Shown here in pieces: positions 56,079 to 64,000 of a DNA stretch of 64,000 nucleotides; the stretch's first letter is position 1, and the number at the start of each line of letters is the position of its first letter. The notes below the pieces were generated by a model. It was not told the DNA's origin and made no database searches. It saw nothing but the letters and a program-made list of their open reading frames with translations. The DNA is from AWTP1-13 sp963840445 (GTDB lineage Bacteria; Pseudomonadota; Alphaproteobacteria; Rhizobiales; Hyphomicrobiaceae), in assembly GCA_963840445.1 (NCBI GenBank), contig CAWIZC010000016.1:1-64000 (forward strand), given 5' to 3'. The translations under genes and the position numbers were made by a program.

Positions 56079-56245
56079 CTAGTGTGATGATCGAGAAATT
56101 CGCCGGAGTCCGCCGCATGGTTCTGAGCGAATTTCCCGATCCGAATCACACCAGGAAATCCATGCTTCTAGTGTCCCTTATGATTCCGAAGTTCGCTCGG
56201 GACGCTGGCTGCGAGGTGTGGCGAACTTCGGAATCGGGACACTAG
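56079..56245 (-). repeat. Twin-hairpin intergenic element, copy B (167 bp)
   Basis: Same element as copy A in opposite orientation and of identical length. On the minus strand hairpin 1 comes first: 56245-56168 (arms 56245-56221 and 56196-56168), 25 perfectly paired bases apart from 4 unpaired (ttat) in the second arm. Hairpin 2 is 56154-56079 with 3 unpaired bases (tcg) in its first arm. It fills the space between the coxL-like stop and the coxM-like ATG; its last two bases (ag, 56244-56245) form part of the AGGAGG ribosome site. Confidence 0.92.
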
Positions 56246-56249
56246 GAGG
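56244..56249 (+). promoter_or_regulatory. Ribosome-binding site formed at the edge of element B
   Basis: AGGAGG six bases before the ATG at 56256. The first two bases belong to the terminal ctag of twin-hairpin element B, the rest to the gene's own leader, so the folded hairpin 1 would stack directly on the ribosome site of the FAD subunit gene. Confidence 0.7.
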
Positions 56250-56255
56250 GCTGTC

Positions 56256-57053
56256 ATGTACGCTTTCGACTATCATCGTCCGCAGTCGGTGGCCGAGGCG
56301 GCCAAGCTGCTTGCGTCGAGCCCCGAGGCCAAGCTGCTGGCGGGCGGTCACACGCTGCTGCCGACCATGAAGCAGCGCCTGGCGAGTCCCAAGGTGATCG
56401 TCGATCTGTCGCGCGTTGCCGAGCTGAAGGGCATCGACAAGCGCGGCAATAACCTCGTGATCGGCGCCATGACGACCCACGACGAAGTGGCGACCTCGGC
56501 GGTGGTGAAAGGCGCCATCGCCGGCCTCACCGAAGTGGCCGCCGGCATTGGCGATCCGCACGTGCGCAATCGCGGCACCATCGGCGGCTCCGTCGCCAAC
56601 AACGATCCGGCTGCCGACTATCCCGCCGCCCTGCTGGCGCTTGCGGCCAGCATCGGCACCAACAAGCGCGAGATCTCTGCCGATGCGTTCTTCAAGGGCC
56701 TGTTCGCCACGGTGCTAGACGATGGCGAGATCATCACGCGCATCTCGTTTCCCGTGCCGGCCAAGTTCGCCTACGTCAAGTTCGCCAATCCGGCGTCCAA
56801 GTATGCGCTGGTCGGAGTGGCGGTGGCGCAGACCGGCAAAGAAGCCCGCGTGGCGGTGACCGGTGCCGGCAACGACGGCGCGTTCCGCGTGCCGGCCATG
56901 GAAGCGGCTCTCGGCAAGAGCTGGTCGGCGCAATCACTGGCCGGCATCTCGGTCAAGCCGGCCGACATGCTGAGCGACACGCATGCCGATGCCGCCTATC
57001 GCGCGCATCTGGTCGGCGTGCTGGCGCGACGGGCGGTGGCCAAGGCGGGGTAG
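56256..57053 (+). CDS. Mo hydroxylase FAD-binding medium subunit (CoxM-like)
   Basis: 265 aa. FAD motifs LLAGGHTLLPTMK (about residues 28-40) and VRNRGTIGGSVANNDPAADY (about 103-122) are standard. It completes the S-L-M triad begun at 53026. Expression may depend on element B, which lies directly before it. Confidence 0.93.
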   Translation: MYAFDYHRPQSVAEAAKLLASSPEAKLLAGGHTLLPTMKQRLASPKVIVDLSRVAELKGIDKRGNNLVIGAMTTHDEVATSAVVKGAIAGLTEVAAGIGDPHVRNRGTIGGSVANNDPAADYPAALLALAASIGTNKREISADAFFKGLFATVLDDGEIITRISFPVPAKFAYVKFANPASKYALVGVAVAQTGKEARVAVTGAGNDGAFRVPAMEAALGKSWSAQSLAGISVKPADMLSDTHADAAYRAHLVGVLARRAVAKAG

Positions 57054-57167
57054 CAATTCCCTCTCCCCGCTCTTGCGGCCATGCGGAGCATGGCTTCGCC
57101 ATGACGAGAGGGGTTAGGGTGGGAGGCAGCAACGGGCGGCAGCGCAGGCTTCTGCCCCTCACCCCGA

Positions 57168-57198
57168 CCCTCTCCCCATTGAAGGAATGGGGAGAGGG
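57168..57198 (+). repeat. Perfect 13-bp inverted repeat before coxG
   Basis: Arms ccctctccccatt and aatggggagaggg with a five-base loop (gaagg). Another short hairpin, gccatgcggagcatggc, lies at about 57078-57094. C/T-rich blocks of this ccctctcccc kind also occur in the 13.4-13.5 kb spacer and, from memory, are frequent between genes in many Hyphomicrobiales. No T-run follows, so it is not a classical terminator. Confidence 0.7.
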
Positions 57199-57216
57199 AG
57201 TACACGGAGACAGCCT

Positions 57217-57666
57217 ATGGCCATGACGATGACGGGGGAGTTCGTGCTGCCCGCTGACAAGGCAACCGTATGGGCGCGCCTCAACGACCCCGAGACGCTG
57301 AAGGCCTCAATTCCCGGCTGCGAGACCCTCGAGAAGCTCTCAGACACCGATTTCCAGGCCGTCGTCAAAGTCAAGATCGGCCCCGTCAGCGCCCGCTTCA
57401 ACGGCAAGGTGCACCTCACCGACATCCAGCCGCCCGACAGCTATCGCATCGCTGGCGAAGGTGAGGGCGGCGTGGCCGGCTTCGCCAAGGGCGGCGCCAC
57501 CGTGCGCCTCGCCGACGCGGACGGCGGCGGCACCAAGCTCAGCTACGACGTGGACGCGCAGGTCGGCGGCAAGATCGCCCAGCTCGGCTCACGGCTGATC
57601 GACGGCTTCGCGCGCAAGCTTGCCGGCGAGTTCTTCGCCAACTTCGCCAAGGCGCTGCAGGCTTGA
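57217..57666 (+). CDS. CoxG-family SRPBCC protein
   Basis: 149 aa START-like (SRPBCC) fold. MTMTGEFVLPADKATVWARL, the IPGCETLEKLSD segment and VDAQVGGKIAQLGSRLIDG are the CoxG hallmarks. In the CO-oxidising model CoxG recruits the dehydrogenase to the membrane; here there is no C-terminal membrane helix, so a soluble variant is likely. It is the last gene of the cox-like set. ATG 57217 is chosen; ATG 57223 is equally possible. Confidence 0.87.
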   Translation: MAMTMTGEFVLPADKATVWARLNDPETLKASIPGCETLEKLSDTDFQAVVKVKIGPVSARFNGKVHLTDIQPPDSYRIAGEGEGGVAGFAKGGATVRLADADGGGTKLSYDVDAQVGGKIAQLGSRLIDGFARKLAGEFFANFAKALQA

Positions 57667-57888
57667 GGCAGGTCCGATTGCGGACGGGGCCAGCAGAGCG
57701 GCCTTCGCGAGTGAGCCGCAGCGATACCAGACAGGTCTGTGAGCCGTGAAGGCATCCTGCCTCAGGTGCTATTGCCGCCATGTTCCCGAGGTAGCAGATC
57801 TGAGACTGCCGCTCGGGCACAAGAAACGAGCGGTGGCTAATTGCGCGCATCCTATTCATCGCCAAAAACTTTCTACAGGAGAGGTCTC

Positions 57889-58155
57889 ATGCCGAGGCTG
57901 AAAATAGAGGTCTTCGAGGGTGGGACCCCATCGGCAACTATCACCATTGCGTCGTGGCTGGTGGTCGGTGCCTCGAAAATGCTGCCTAAGATTGCTGGCA
58001 AGAACCTGCAGGAGCACATCGACATCGAGCAAGTGGCCGCGCTGGCCAACGACGCGAACGCGAACGGCATCATCCTCGATATCGAGGACCACGAGGACAA
58101 GGACAGGGTGCTGATTTCCGTCGTGGCGGACAGCCCCAAGTCCGCGCAAGCCTAG
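57889..58155 (+). CDS. Small hypothetical protein
   Basis: 88 aa with no family recognised. MPRLKIEVFEGGTPSATITI, a central SKMLPKIAGKNLQEHID and an acidic DIEDHEDKDR segment. An ATG with AGGAGAGG eight bases before it supports the start at 57889. Its TAG stop overlaps the TAG of the convergent YkgJ-type gene within the shared bases ctag (58152-58155). Confidence 0.68.
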   Translation: MPRLKIEVFEGGTPSATITIASWLVVGASKMLPKIAGKNLQEHIDIEQVAALANDANANGIILDIEDHEDKDRVLISVVADSPKSAQA

Positions 58156-58613
58156 CGGCTGAAGGCCGGGGTGGCGGTCTCGCCGGGCCCCAGGCGGTCC
58201 GGCGTCACTACGATCTTGCGTTCACCCTCCCACACGATCACCTGCCGGCCGTTGCGGCCGGTGGTTCGCGCCCAGCGGCTTACGTCCGAGCGAAACGGTT
58301 CCCGCGGCCAGACGTGGGGTCGATCAGGATCGGTGTGGATGACCAGGTCGCCAACATGGTCTTCCAGCACCACCACCATCTTGCATCGGGATGGCTTCCA
58401 GTGCTCACCGAGCGACGCGTCGAGGAGATATTCGCAATAGAACTGCCGGCATTCGGTCGGCCGGTCGACGTAGATGGCGCAGCCGGACTTGGCAATGCAG
58501 TGCGGGCACCAGCTCAAAGGCGGCGTCTCCAATTCCTCCACGCGCAGCAGTTTGCAGCACATCGTGCAGCCGTCGCAGTTCCGCCCCGATACGATTTCCG
58601 TGCGCTGTTTCAT
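58152..58613 (-). CDS. YkgJ-type CxxCxxCC cysteine-cluster protein
   Basis: 153 aa. The N-terminal NCDGCTMCCKLL (residues 12-23), then WCPHC, SGCAIYVDRPTECRQFYC are the family Cys pattern (PF03692), thought to bind a metal or iron-sulfur cluster. The C-terminal half (PHVWPREPFRSDVSRW and VIVWEGERKIVV) is less conserved. Function of the family is unknown. Overlaps the neighbouring convergent gene at the stop codons. Confidence 0.85.
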   Translation of the reverse strand: MKQRTEIVSGRNCDGCTMCCKLLRVEELETPPLSWCPHCIAKSGCAIYVDRPTECRQFYCEYLLDASLGEHWKPSRCKMVVVLEDHVGDLVIHTDPDRPHVWPREPFRSDVSRWARTTGRNGRQVIVWEGERKIVVTPDRLGPGETATPAFSR

Positions 58614-58801
58614 TGGCTAACCCCGCGTCGCCGCTGATGAGGCACTGCATAGGCCAAAGCAAGGTCGGCGGCAATTTGCCAAACCGACGCTGGCGCTTCT
58701 GCCGGCGTGAGCGAGCGTCAAGGCCAAGCTTGCAGCGGTCTTCTGCCTACGGAACCGAGGGAACGCTGATCAGTTGTCCCACCATGGAGAGCAACCGAAC
58801 G

Positions 58802-58996
58802 ATGGGAGAAAGGCCCATGCGGCTAGCACGATCCGCAATTCTCGAGCGCATCGGCAAAGTGCTGCACGAGCACTTCGACGATATCGCACGCGAGCCGTTG
58901 CCCGAGCGGTGGGTAGACTTGATTAACTACCTGAACGACAAGGAGCAGACGGACCGCACAGACGGCGCCGCGATGATCAAGCAAAGCCCGCGCTGA
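58802..58996 (+). CDS. NepR-like anti-sigma factor
   Basis: 64 aa. The segment ILERIGKVLHEHFDDIAREP followed by LPERWVDLINYL matches the NepR pattern (I-G-x-x-L, then an aromatic-D/E-D, E-P-x-P-x-R, and a D-L-x-x-x-L helix). NepR proteins hold the ECF sigma factor EcfG inactive until PhyR displaces them, giving the alphaproteobacterial general stress response. No phyR or ecfG gene is next to it, which is unusual. The start could also be ATG 58784 or 58817. Confidence 0.68.
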   Translation: MGERPMRLARSAILERIGKVLHEHFDDIAREPLPERWVDLINYLNDKEQTDRTDGAAMIKQSPR

Positions 58997-59054
58997 TACT
59001 GCGTCGCGGACATGCCTGCATGCTGCACGCGCGTCGGGAGCAGCACGTGGTGCG

Positions 59055-59777
59055 CTAGATGGCGGAAGAGCTTCCGAGCTGTGCGCCGAACTCCTCGCGA
59101 AAGACCCGCCACCCCTTGGGCGTGATCTCGACCGCTCGCGTGTCGCTCAGCCTGCGCACCCACGTCTTCTCTAGACTGTGCGCGCACAGCGCCGCACCGA
59201 TAACTCCTGCCAGATGCGGCCGCCGCTCGCTCCAATCCAGGCAGGGCCGGCACAGAACGCGGGTAGACCGCTTGCCGCGGCGCGTCAGGATAGCCTCGAC
59301 GTCGATGCCAATGCGCCCGAGAAATCCGACCCCCGTGTCGGTAATGATGCCACCATCGCTCGCCAATTCCGCATAGCCCTTCTCCACCATGGCATCCGCC
59401 AACGCCACGCCGAGCCGGCCGGCGAGGTGGTCGTAGCAGGTGCGCGCTGCTCGCAGAGCAACATCACGCGGCCCAACCGAAACCCGTCGAGGCGGCTCCA
59501 GCGTCGAGGCCACTTGCATGATGGTTTCCATCATGCGCGCCACGTCGGGCGACGCCAGCCGATGGTAGCGATGCCGACCCTGCTTCTCGACCGTCAACAG
59601 CCCGGCCTCCGTCATGCGTGCCAGATGGCTGCTGGCGGTTTGCGCCGTGATGCGGGCGACGCTCGCCAGCTCCGATGCCGTCAGGGCGCGGCCATCCATC
59701 AAGGCATGCAGCATGCCGGCCCGGGCAGGATCGCCGGCCAGCGCCGCGACCCGCGCGAACGTGGCGTTACTCGCCAT
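59055..59777 (-). CDS. ArsR-family transcriptional regulator
   Basis: 240 aa. The winged helix-turn-helix occupies residues 5-85 (ALMDGRALTASELASVARIT and SSHLARMTEAGLLTVEKQGR). The C-terminal 150 residues are an extra domain with Cys (ARTCYDHLAGRLGVALADAM, CRPCLDWSERRPHLAG), a combination seen in a subgroup of ArsR proteins that sense metals or organic ligands. The target genes are not evident; it may be self-regulated. ATG 59777. Confidence 0.88.
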   Translation of the reverse strand: MASNATFARVAALAGDPARAGMLHALMDGRALTASELASVARITAQTASSHLARMTEAGLLTVEKQGRHRYHRLASPDVARMMETIMQVASTLEPPRRVSVGPRDVALRAARTCYDHLAGRLGVALADAMVEKGYAELASDGGIITDTGVGFLGRIGIDVEAILTRRGKRSTRVLCRPCLDWSERRPHLAGVIGAALCAHSLEKTWVRRLSDTRAVEITPKGWRVFREEFGAQLGSSSAI

Positions 59778-59957
59778 TTTTCACTCCTCGGCGCGCTCCT
59801 AGGCGCCCAACTGTCCCGCCACTTCTAGCTCCTCCGGCCGGTGCGATGCTTCGATCAGTATCGTAGCATGGCGCATGCCACTGCAGCCTGATTAGGCGAT
59901 TGCCGCCTTTCTGATCGGCCGCAAGCGGTAGCATTCATCACCGGCGCCGCCCGTGGG

Positions 59958-60482
59958 CTATTGCGGCATGACCTGCGCGCCGTCGAGATGCGCCTTCACC
60001 CGGCGGCTCATAAGATCGAGCAGAACGGTCAGGCGGTCATTCTCCTGCAGGGCCAGGATGGTTGCAACGACACCATCAAAGGCACCGGCGATCACCTGAA
60101 CCTGCTGGCCGATCCGGTAAGGCACGGGGGGGCGCACGATCGCGCCATCGACTTCCCGCGCCTGCAAGGCATGGATGAACCTTGCATCCAGCAGGCTCGG
60201 CTGGTCACCGCACCTGACCAGCGTGCGCACACCGTACGTGGACAGGATCGGGCGCCAGCACCCCCGCCCGGCGGCGACGTTCACAAACAGGTAGCCGGGA
60301 AACAGGGGACGCAGCACTTCCTCCATCCGCCGGGCGTGCGAACGCCGGCGGCGGATGAGAGGACAATAGGTCGAGAAACCCTGTCGCTGGAGATTGTCGA
60401 GCGCTATGCGCTCGCGGTGCGGCTGCGTGTTGACCGCGGCCCACCACGCGGCACCGGTCGATGGAGCGCACGTACTACTCAT
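59958..60482 (-). CDS. NusG-family transcription antitermination protein (RfaH/UpxY-like paralogue)
   Basis: 174 aa. The NGN domain opens WWAAVNTQPHRERIALDNLQ and contains RPLFPGYLFV; a KOW-like C-terminal part has YRIGQQVQVIAGAFDGVVAT. Such specialised NusG paralogues help RNA polymerase read long operons, often for surface polysaccharides. No long operon follows it on this strand within the window; the next gene downstream is the ArsR gene 180 bases away. It is divergent from the SPOR protein gene (60689). ATG 60482 is chosen as the NGN domain begins there. Confidence 0.87.
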   Translation of the reverse strand: MSSTCAPSTGAAWWAAVNTQPHRERIALDNLQRQGFSTYCPLIRRRRSHARRMEEVLRPLFPGYLFVNVAAGRGCWRPILSTYGVRTLVRCGDQPSLLDARFIHALQAREVDGAIVRPPVPYRIGQQVQVIAGAFDGVVATILALQENDRLTVLLDLMSRRVKAHLDGAQVMPQ

Positions 60483-60688
60483 GGGTACCCTACGATCACA
60501 CGTCCCCGTCCCAGGTATACCTAAGCCCAATAACGCGATTGATATTGTCGTGCAAGGGTTTGACACTGCCGGCGCAGAGGGCGGCCAAGGTTGCAGGACC
60601 AGTTGTGCCGAAGGCCGCATGCATACTCCTGCCTGATTGCAAAACGGCCGCAATTGACAGTCTTATGCGGTAGGCGGGGGAGCGGGTG

Positions 60689-62003
60689 ATGGCCTCGACT
60701 GGGGAACCGGTGGTGCACAGTAATAGCCCCACGGCGTTCGACGAGCTGGAGCGTGCGGTCGTTGACATGCGCGAGCGCTTCCTGTCGATCGGGGAGCACA
60801 TCACGGGCCTGCTGAACACGCTCACCCATCAGATCGAACTCGGCACCGCACGCGACCCGGGCCTCCATCCACAGTGCGGCCGATCAAATCGCGCGGACGC
60901 AGCAGAAACTGCGCCTGCAGATGACCAATCTGCCGGCCAACCCCGAAGAGCGCTACCAGATCATGCGCAGCCTGCTGCAGGCGCAGAGCGGAGCGCTGCA
61001 GCAGCTGTCCATCATCGTTCAACAGTATACGCCACAGGCCACCCTGCCCGCACCGAGCCGGCGCGACGGTCTCGCCGAGCTTTCACCGTTCGACAACGGC
61101 TACGAGTGGGCGTCGGAGCCGCGCGATGCCATGCCGGGCCACGCCCTGGCCAATAAGTATTACGCTCCGCCCAGCAAGCAGCCCCGCCAAGTTAAGCCGG
61201 GATCCCGCCCCGCCAAGCGGCGGCCTCCGCCCCGACCCAGCCGCGGCGGCACCGCGGTTGCGATCATACGCTCCCGGACGCTGGCTGGGATGGCCTTCAC
61301 GGTCGCCGCGGCGGTGGTCGCCTATTCGTATTTCCCGAGTGCGGAACTTCGCAAAATGCTCCGCGGCTATCGGCCCGCGGCCATTCTTACCAGCAACAAC
61401 GACATGGGCATAAAGCCAGCGAAAGATCAGACATCGCTGACATCCTCGACCGAGGCAACCGTGTTGCCCGAGCGGCAACCGCTGGAGCGCGTGCAAACCA
61501 CTGCCGAAGAGCCTGCGGCGAATACGGCGAGCACCGAGGCCGCCCCGGCCCTGCCGGTCCGCACTCAGCTGCTGGACAGCGGAGCCGGCGGCCAAGGCAT
61601 CGTCGTAACGACCCCCACCACGTTGCCCTCTCTGCCCGTCACCCCGCGTACGCGGGAGGCGGCTCCCGAAGCCGAACAGGGCAGCACGCAGGCTGTGCTG
61701 GCGCTGAAGCCCGCCGCGGCCGCCGCCGAAAGCGAGGCTGCGCCCGCCGAGGTGCGCTTCGTCGCCGTGGTTTTCACGCATCAGGATCGAGACGCTGCCC
61801 TCGATGCGTTTGCTGACCTGAGGCAGCGCTATCCGAACCTGCTGGCCCGACGCAAACCCGAGGCACAACCGATCGAGATCGGCGACAAAGGCACTTGGCA
61901 TCGCGTTGTCGTGCTGCCGGCCGGCACGCGGCAAAACGCATTCGCGTTGTGCGACCGGCTGGAGCTGGCGGGATACGACCGATGCTGGGTGAAGGCGTAC
62001 TGA
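60689..62003 (+). pseudogene. SPOR-domain membrane protein, frameshifted near the N-terminus
   Basis: About 437 aa when joined. Residues 1-60 are helical (ELERAVVDMRERFLSIGEHI), after which one extra base near 60861 shifts the frame; reading SIHSAADQIARTQQKLRLQM joins the long second frame. That frame has a basic Pro-rich stretch, one membrane helix (GMAFTVAAAVVAYSYF), a long Ala/Pro/Thr periplasmic linker and, at the C-terminus, a SPOR-like fold (FVAVVFTHQDRDAALDAFAD and HRVVVLPAGTRQNAFALCDR). SPOR domains bind denuded peptidoglycan, often at division sites. GGGGGAG precedes ATG 60689. Confidence 0.75.
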
Positions 62004-62103
62004 TGTGGGTCGCGCAGTTGAGCGAAGTCGGACGGCAGCCGGCCTTCCTGCCGGGCCAGGGCGGCGCAAGCCAGGCCTAGACAGAAGCTGAGCGGCGCTG
62101 ACG

Positions 62104-62853
62104 ATGGCTCGCGGCGTGCACAATCTTGGCTGGTACGGCATCGGTGGACGGGTGGCTGCCGGTTTGCTCGTGATGCTTGCGGTCCTGCTCGGCACCGCCG
62201 GGGGAGCCCGAGCGCAAAGCGAATGCGCCACGACCTTTGAGAGATGGTCGAAGCTCAGCGCCTCGCGCACGCGTGCACAACCGGCCGCCGTCGGTCAGGA
62301 GGCCTGCCTGCCGAGCGAAGGCGTGCGCGCCGATCTGCTGCAGGCGCTCGCCAAAGCGCGCAGCCTTTGCGAGGGAGGGCTCTTTCCCGATCAGACCACC
62401 AAGCAGACCAAAGACATGATCGACATCAACTCCAGCGTGATCAGCTCGATACCCATCTGCCGGGCGGTAGAGCAGCCAGCCAAGGCCATCGAGCCTGACC
62501 CGACACCGCCACGTCCGCGACGGGAGGAGCAGGCAGCCAAGCCGATCGAGCCTGATCCGACGCCGCCGCGTCCGCCGCGCCTCCGCCAGCGCGCCTGCCT
62601 GGACATCGCCCAAGCCGGGCCTGAGCGTTTCGTGCTCGCCAATCGCAAGTGCACCGGCAGCAACGTGCTGGCCGTGATCGAGAAGAAGGGGCCATCCGGC
62701 AAGATCGACTGCAAGGCCTACACGATCAACCGGCAGCTGGCGGTGGGTACGCTCAGGGATGCGGCTCCCCACATCAACTACGAGTGCGTGCTGAAGGAGG
62801 GCAATTGCAACAAGGACTACGTGGCGGCAATGTTCCCGGAGTGCGACTGGTAG
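62104..62853 (+). CDS. Secreted hypothetical protein with Pro-rich tandem repeat
   Basis: 249 aa. Signal peptide with a hydrophobic core RVAAGLLVMLAVLLGTAGGA, cut near ARAQS. In the middle, two copies of KxIEPDPTPPRP (about residues 126-160) form a proline-rich tandem repeat. The C-terminal part (about 165-249) is Cys-rich (RACLDIAQ, NRKCTGSN, KIDCKAY, YECVLKEGNCNKDY, PECDW) and probably disulfide-stabilised in the periplasm. No family recognised. It follows the SPOR gene after 100 bases on the same strand. Confidence 0.72.
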   Translation: MARGVHNLGWYGIGGRVAAGLLVMLAVLLGTAGGARAQSECATTFERWSKLSASRTRAQPAAVGQEACLPSEGVRADLLQALAKARSLCEGGLFPDQTTKQTKDMIDINSSVISSIPICRAVEQPAKAIEPDPTPPRPRREEQAAKPIEPDPTPPRPPRLRQRACLDIAQAGPERFVLANRKCTGSNVLAVIEKKGPSGKIDCKAYTINRQLAVGTLRDAAPHINYECVLKEGNCNKDYVAAMFPECDW

Positions 62854-62865
62854 CTCGGATAGACT

Positions 62866-63472
62866 CTACCAGGTCCAGCGCTCGACTTTCAGCAGTCGCC
62901 AACCCTTGCGCTTGCGGGTCTGCGCTTCCTTGGCGGCAAGCTCGGCGGACTCTTTGGCCGTGCGCTCGCGGGCCAGTTCCTCACTCACCTCGCCCAGTCG
63001 TTCATTAGTGGCCTGCCGTTTGCTCTGCTCTACCAGCAGCTCGCGGCGGGCCTCTTGCACGGCCCGTTCGGCTGCCGCAAGCCGCGTCCGTGCGTCGAAG
63101 GCCTGGCGCTCGGCCGCCGCCCTGAGGGCGCGCTCGCGCGTCAGCATCTCGGGCGACTGGATGTCGGAGGACTGGGTCTCGGCGGACTGGGTCTCGCCGA
63201 TATCCGGTCCGCTGCCACCCTGCACAGGCTGCATGCGCATCAACCGCATCGGCTCGCCCGGTGCCGAGTTCGGCCCCCGATTCGGAGGCAAGATCGCCGG
63301 GCGCGCGGTAGACCCCCGTCAGCGGCGTCGTGCAGGCAATCACCAGCGCCATCAAGCCGGCCACCAGCGCCAGCACCTCCGCCACCTGCCACAGCGTCGT
63401 GCGAGGCTGCTCGCGTGCGGGCGCGTGCTGCCAAGTCTCGCTGTGCTCGTCTTCGCCGTCCCTGGTGGCCAT
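62866..63472 (-). pseudogene. Membrane-anchored coiled-coil protein, probably frameshifted
   Basis: About 201 aa if the two frames are joined. From 63472: a polar N-terminus (MATRDGEDEHSETW) and one membrane helix (VAEVLALVAGLMALVIACTT) lead to YRAPGDLASESG. Then, after one extra base somewhere near 63260-63295, the frame with EPMRLMRMQPVQGGSGPD continues into a long Glu/Arg/Ala coiled-coil (ERALRAAAERQAFDARTRLA and so on) ending in WRLLKVERWTW. The frame from 63291 could be a separate gene of 141 aa instead. No family recognised. It converges with the secreted-protein gene (stop 62853). Confidence 0.6.
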
Positions 63473-63689
63473 GTCGCGCTCAAAACCGCCAATCTGATCC
63501 GCAGGTTACGCGTGCTCACATAGCTGAGTCGGAACCGAACGTCTTCCGCACGATCACGCAAGTATCTGACATCCGATATCTTTCTTGGTTCATGTCGACG
63601 CGGTGCGCGCACTGCGACATCGCCGCGCCGTTGATGGCACCGGCACGCTCGCACTAAGATCGCCGATCGAGGGCTAGGGGCGTGGGGAC

Positions 63690-64000
63690 ATGGCATTGCA
63701 GGCGCAAAGCCTGATTGGCTTGATGGCCATCCCATTGCTGGCCTGGGCGCTCTCCGAAAATCGCCGCGCGCACAAGCGTCCTCAATTGCTGCGCATCGTG
63801 CTAGGCGGTCTCGGGTTGCAGGTCGTCATCGCGGCCGTAATGCTCAACGTACCTGCGGTGCGCGTCGCGTTCGACTGGGCAGCTGGGTTGGTCGCTTCCT
63901 TGCAGTCCGCCACCAACGCCGGGATGCGCCTGGTGTTCGGCTATCTTGCGGGTGGCCCGGCGCCATTCGAGGTGGTCCGTCCCGAGACCAGCTTCATCCT
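63690..64000 (+). CDS. Concentrative nucleoside transporter (CNT/NupC family), N-terminal part
   Basis: Partial: the gene runs off the window end. The first 103 residues, from ATG 63690, read MALQAQSLIGLMAIPLLAWA, then SENRRAHKRPQLLRIVLG, then a second helix with LQVVIAAVMLNVPAVRVAFD and VFGYLAGGPAPFEV, which match the N-terminal helices of CNT proteins. These import nucleosides with protons or sodium. GGGGAC precedes the ATG. It should be about 400-430 aa if complete. Confidence 0.85.
   Translation, partial: MALQAQSLIGLMAIPLLAWALSENRRAHKRPQLLRIVLGGLGLQVVIAAVMLNVPAVRVAFDWAAGLVASLQSATNAGMRLVFGYLAGGPAPFEVVRPETSFI

Overview
The window is a gene-dense, high-GC stretch of a bacterial chromosome with about 60 protein genes and no tRNA, rRNA, CRISPR array or transposase gene that I can see. 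The content points to an alphaproteobacterium, most likely Hyphomicrobiales or a near relative. Supporting signs are a NepR-like anti-sigma factor, an alphaproteobacterial-style DinB with an N-terminal cysteine-rich segment, two Bug/TctC binding proteins, two molybdenum hydroxylase gene sets with a MocA-type cofactor enzyme, and many solute-uptake systems for organic acids and aromatics. This is inference from gene families; no marker gene fixes the taxon.

Layout. 0.3-9 kb: M48 peptidase; a cobalamin riboswitch in front of a frameshifted TonB-dependent receptor; a 4,5-dihydroxyphthalate decarboxylase-like protein; a secreted metallo-beta-lactamase-fold hydrolase; a J-domain/TPR protein. 9-19.6 kb: a tightly packed ten-gene minus-strand operon with a three-subunit Mo hydroxylase, a hydroxyquinol-type intradiol dioxygenase, a five-part branched-chain-type ABC importer and a MetE-core protein; it looks like uptake and ring cleavage of an aromatic compound. 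19.9-25.6 kb: a polar amino-acid ABC importer with two tandem, nearly identical binding-protein genes and a glutamate-1-semialdehyde-aminomutase-like aminotransferase. 25.7-30.5 kb: an outer-membrane protein, a GNAT, a large secreted metzincin and small membrane or secreted proteins. 30.7-38.5 kb: SDR, two Bug receptors, a 2,6-dihydroxypyridine-hydroxylase-like monooxygenase, a class IV aminotransferase, a DadA-like FAD enzyme and a Gfo/Idh/MocA oxidoreductase. 38.7-43 kb: ParA-like ATPase, a small partner-like protein, DinB, ornithine-cyclodeaminase family protein, MocA. 43-52.8 kb: DsrE protein, AraC regulator, 3-hydroxyisobutyrate-dehydrogenase family enzyme, threonine dehydratase, Asp/Glu racemase, homodimeric pyruvate-dehydrogenase-type E1, ABC-F ATPase. 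53-57.7 kb: a coxS-coxL-coxM-coxG set. 57.9-64 kb: small proteins, YkgJ-type protein, NepR-like, ArsR regulator, RfaH/NusG-like protein, SPOR protein, secreted proteins and the start of a concentrative nucleoside transporter.

Two features stand out beyond single genes. First, three intergenic elements of exactly 167 bp (31476-31642, 45550-45716, 56079-56245) each consist of two long imperfect hairpins bounded by ctag-type ends. Stem sequences differ between copies but stay paired, and unpaired bases recur at equivalent places. All three lie in the same orientation upstream of a gene. I do not recognise this family. Second, ten otherwise normal genes are each split by one single-base frameshift, and nine of the ten behave as a one-base insertion. 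This bias suggests sequencing or assembly error more than decay, so those genes are probably intact in the organism.
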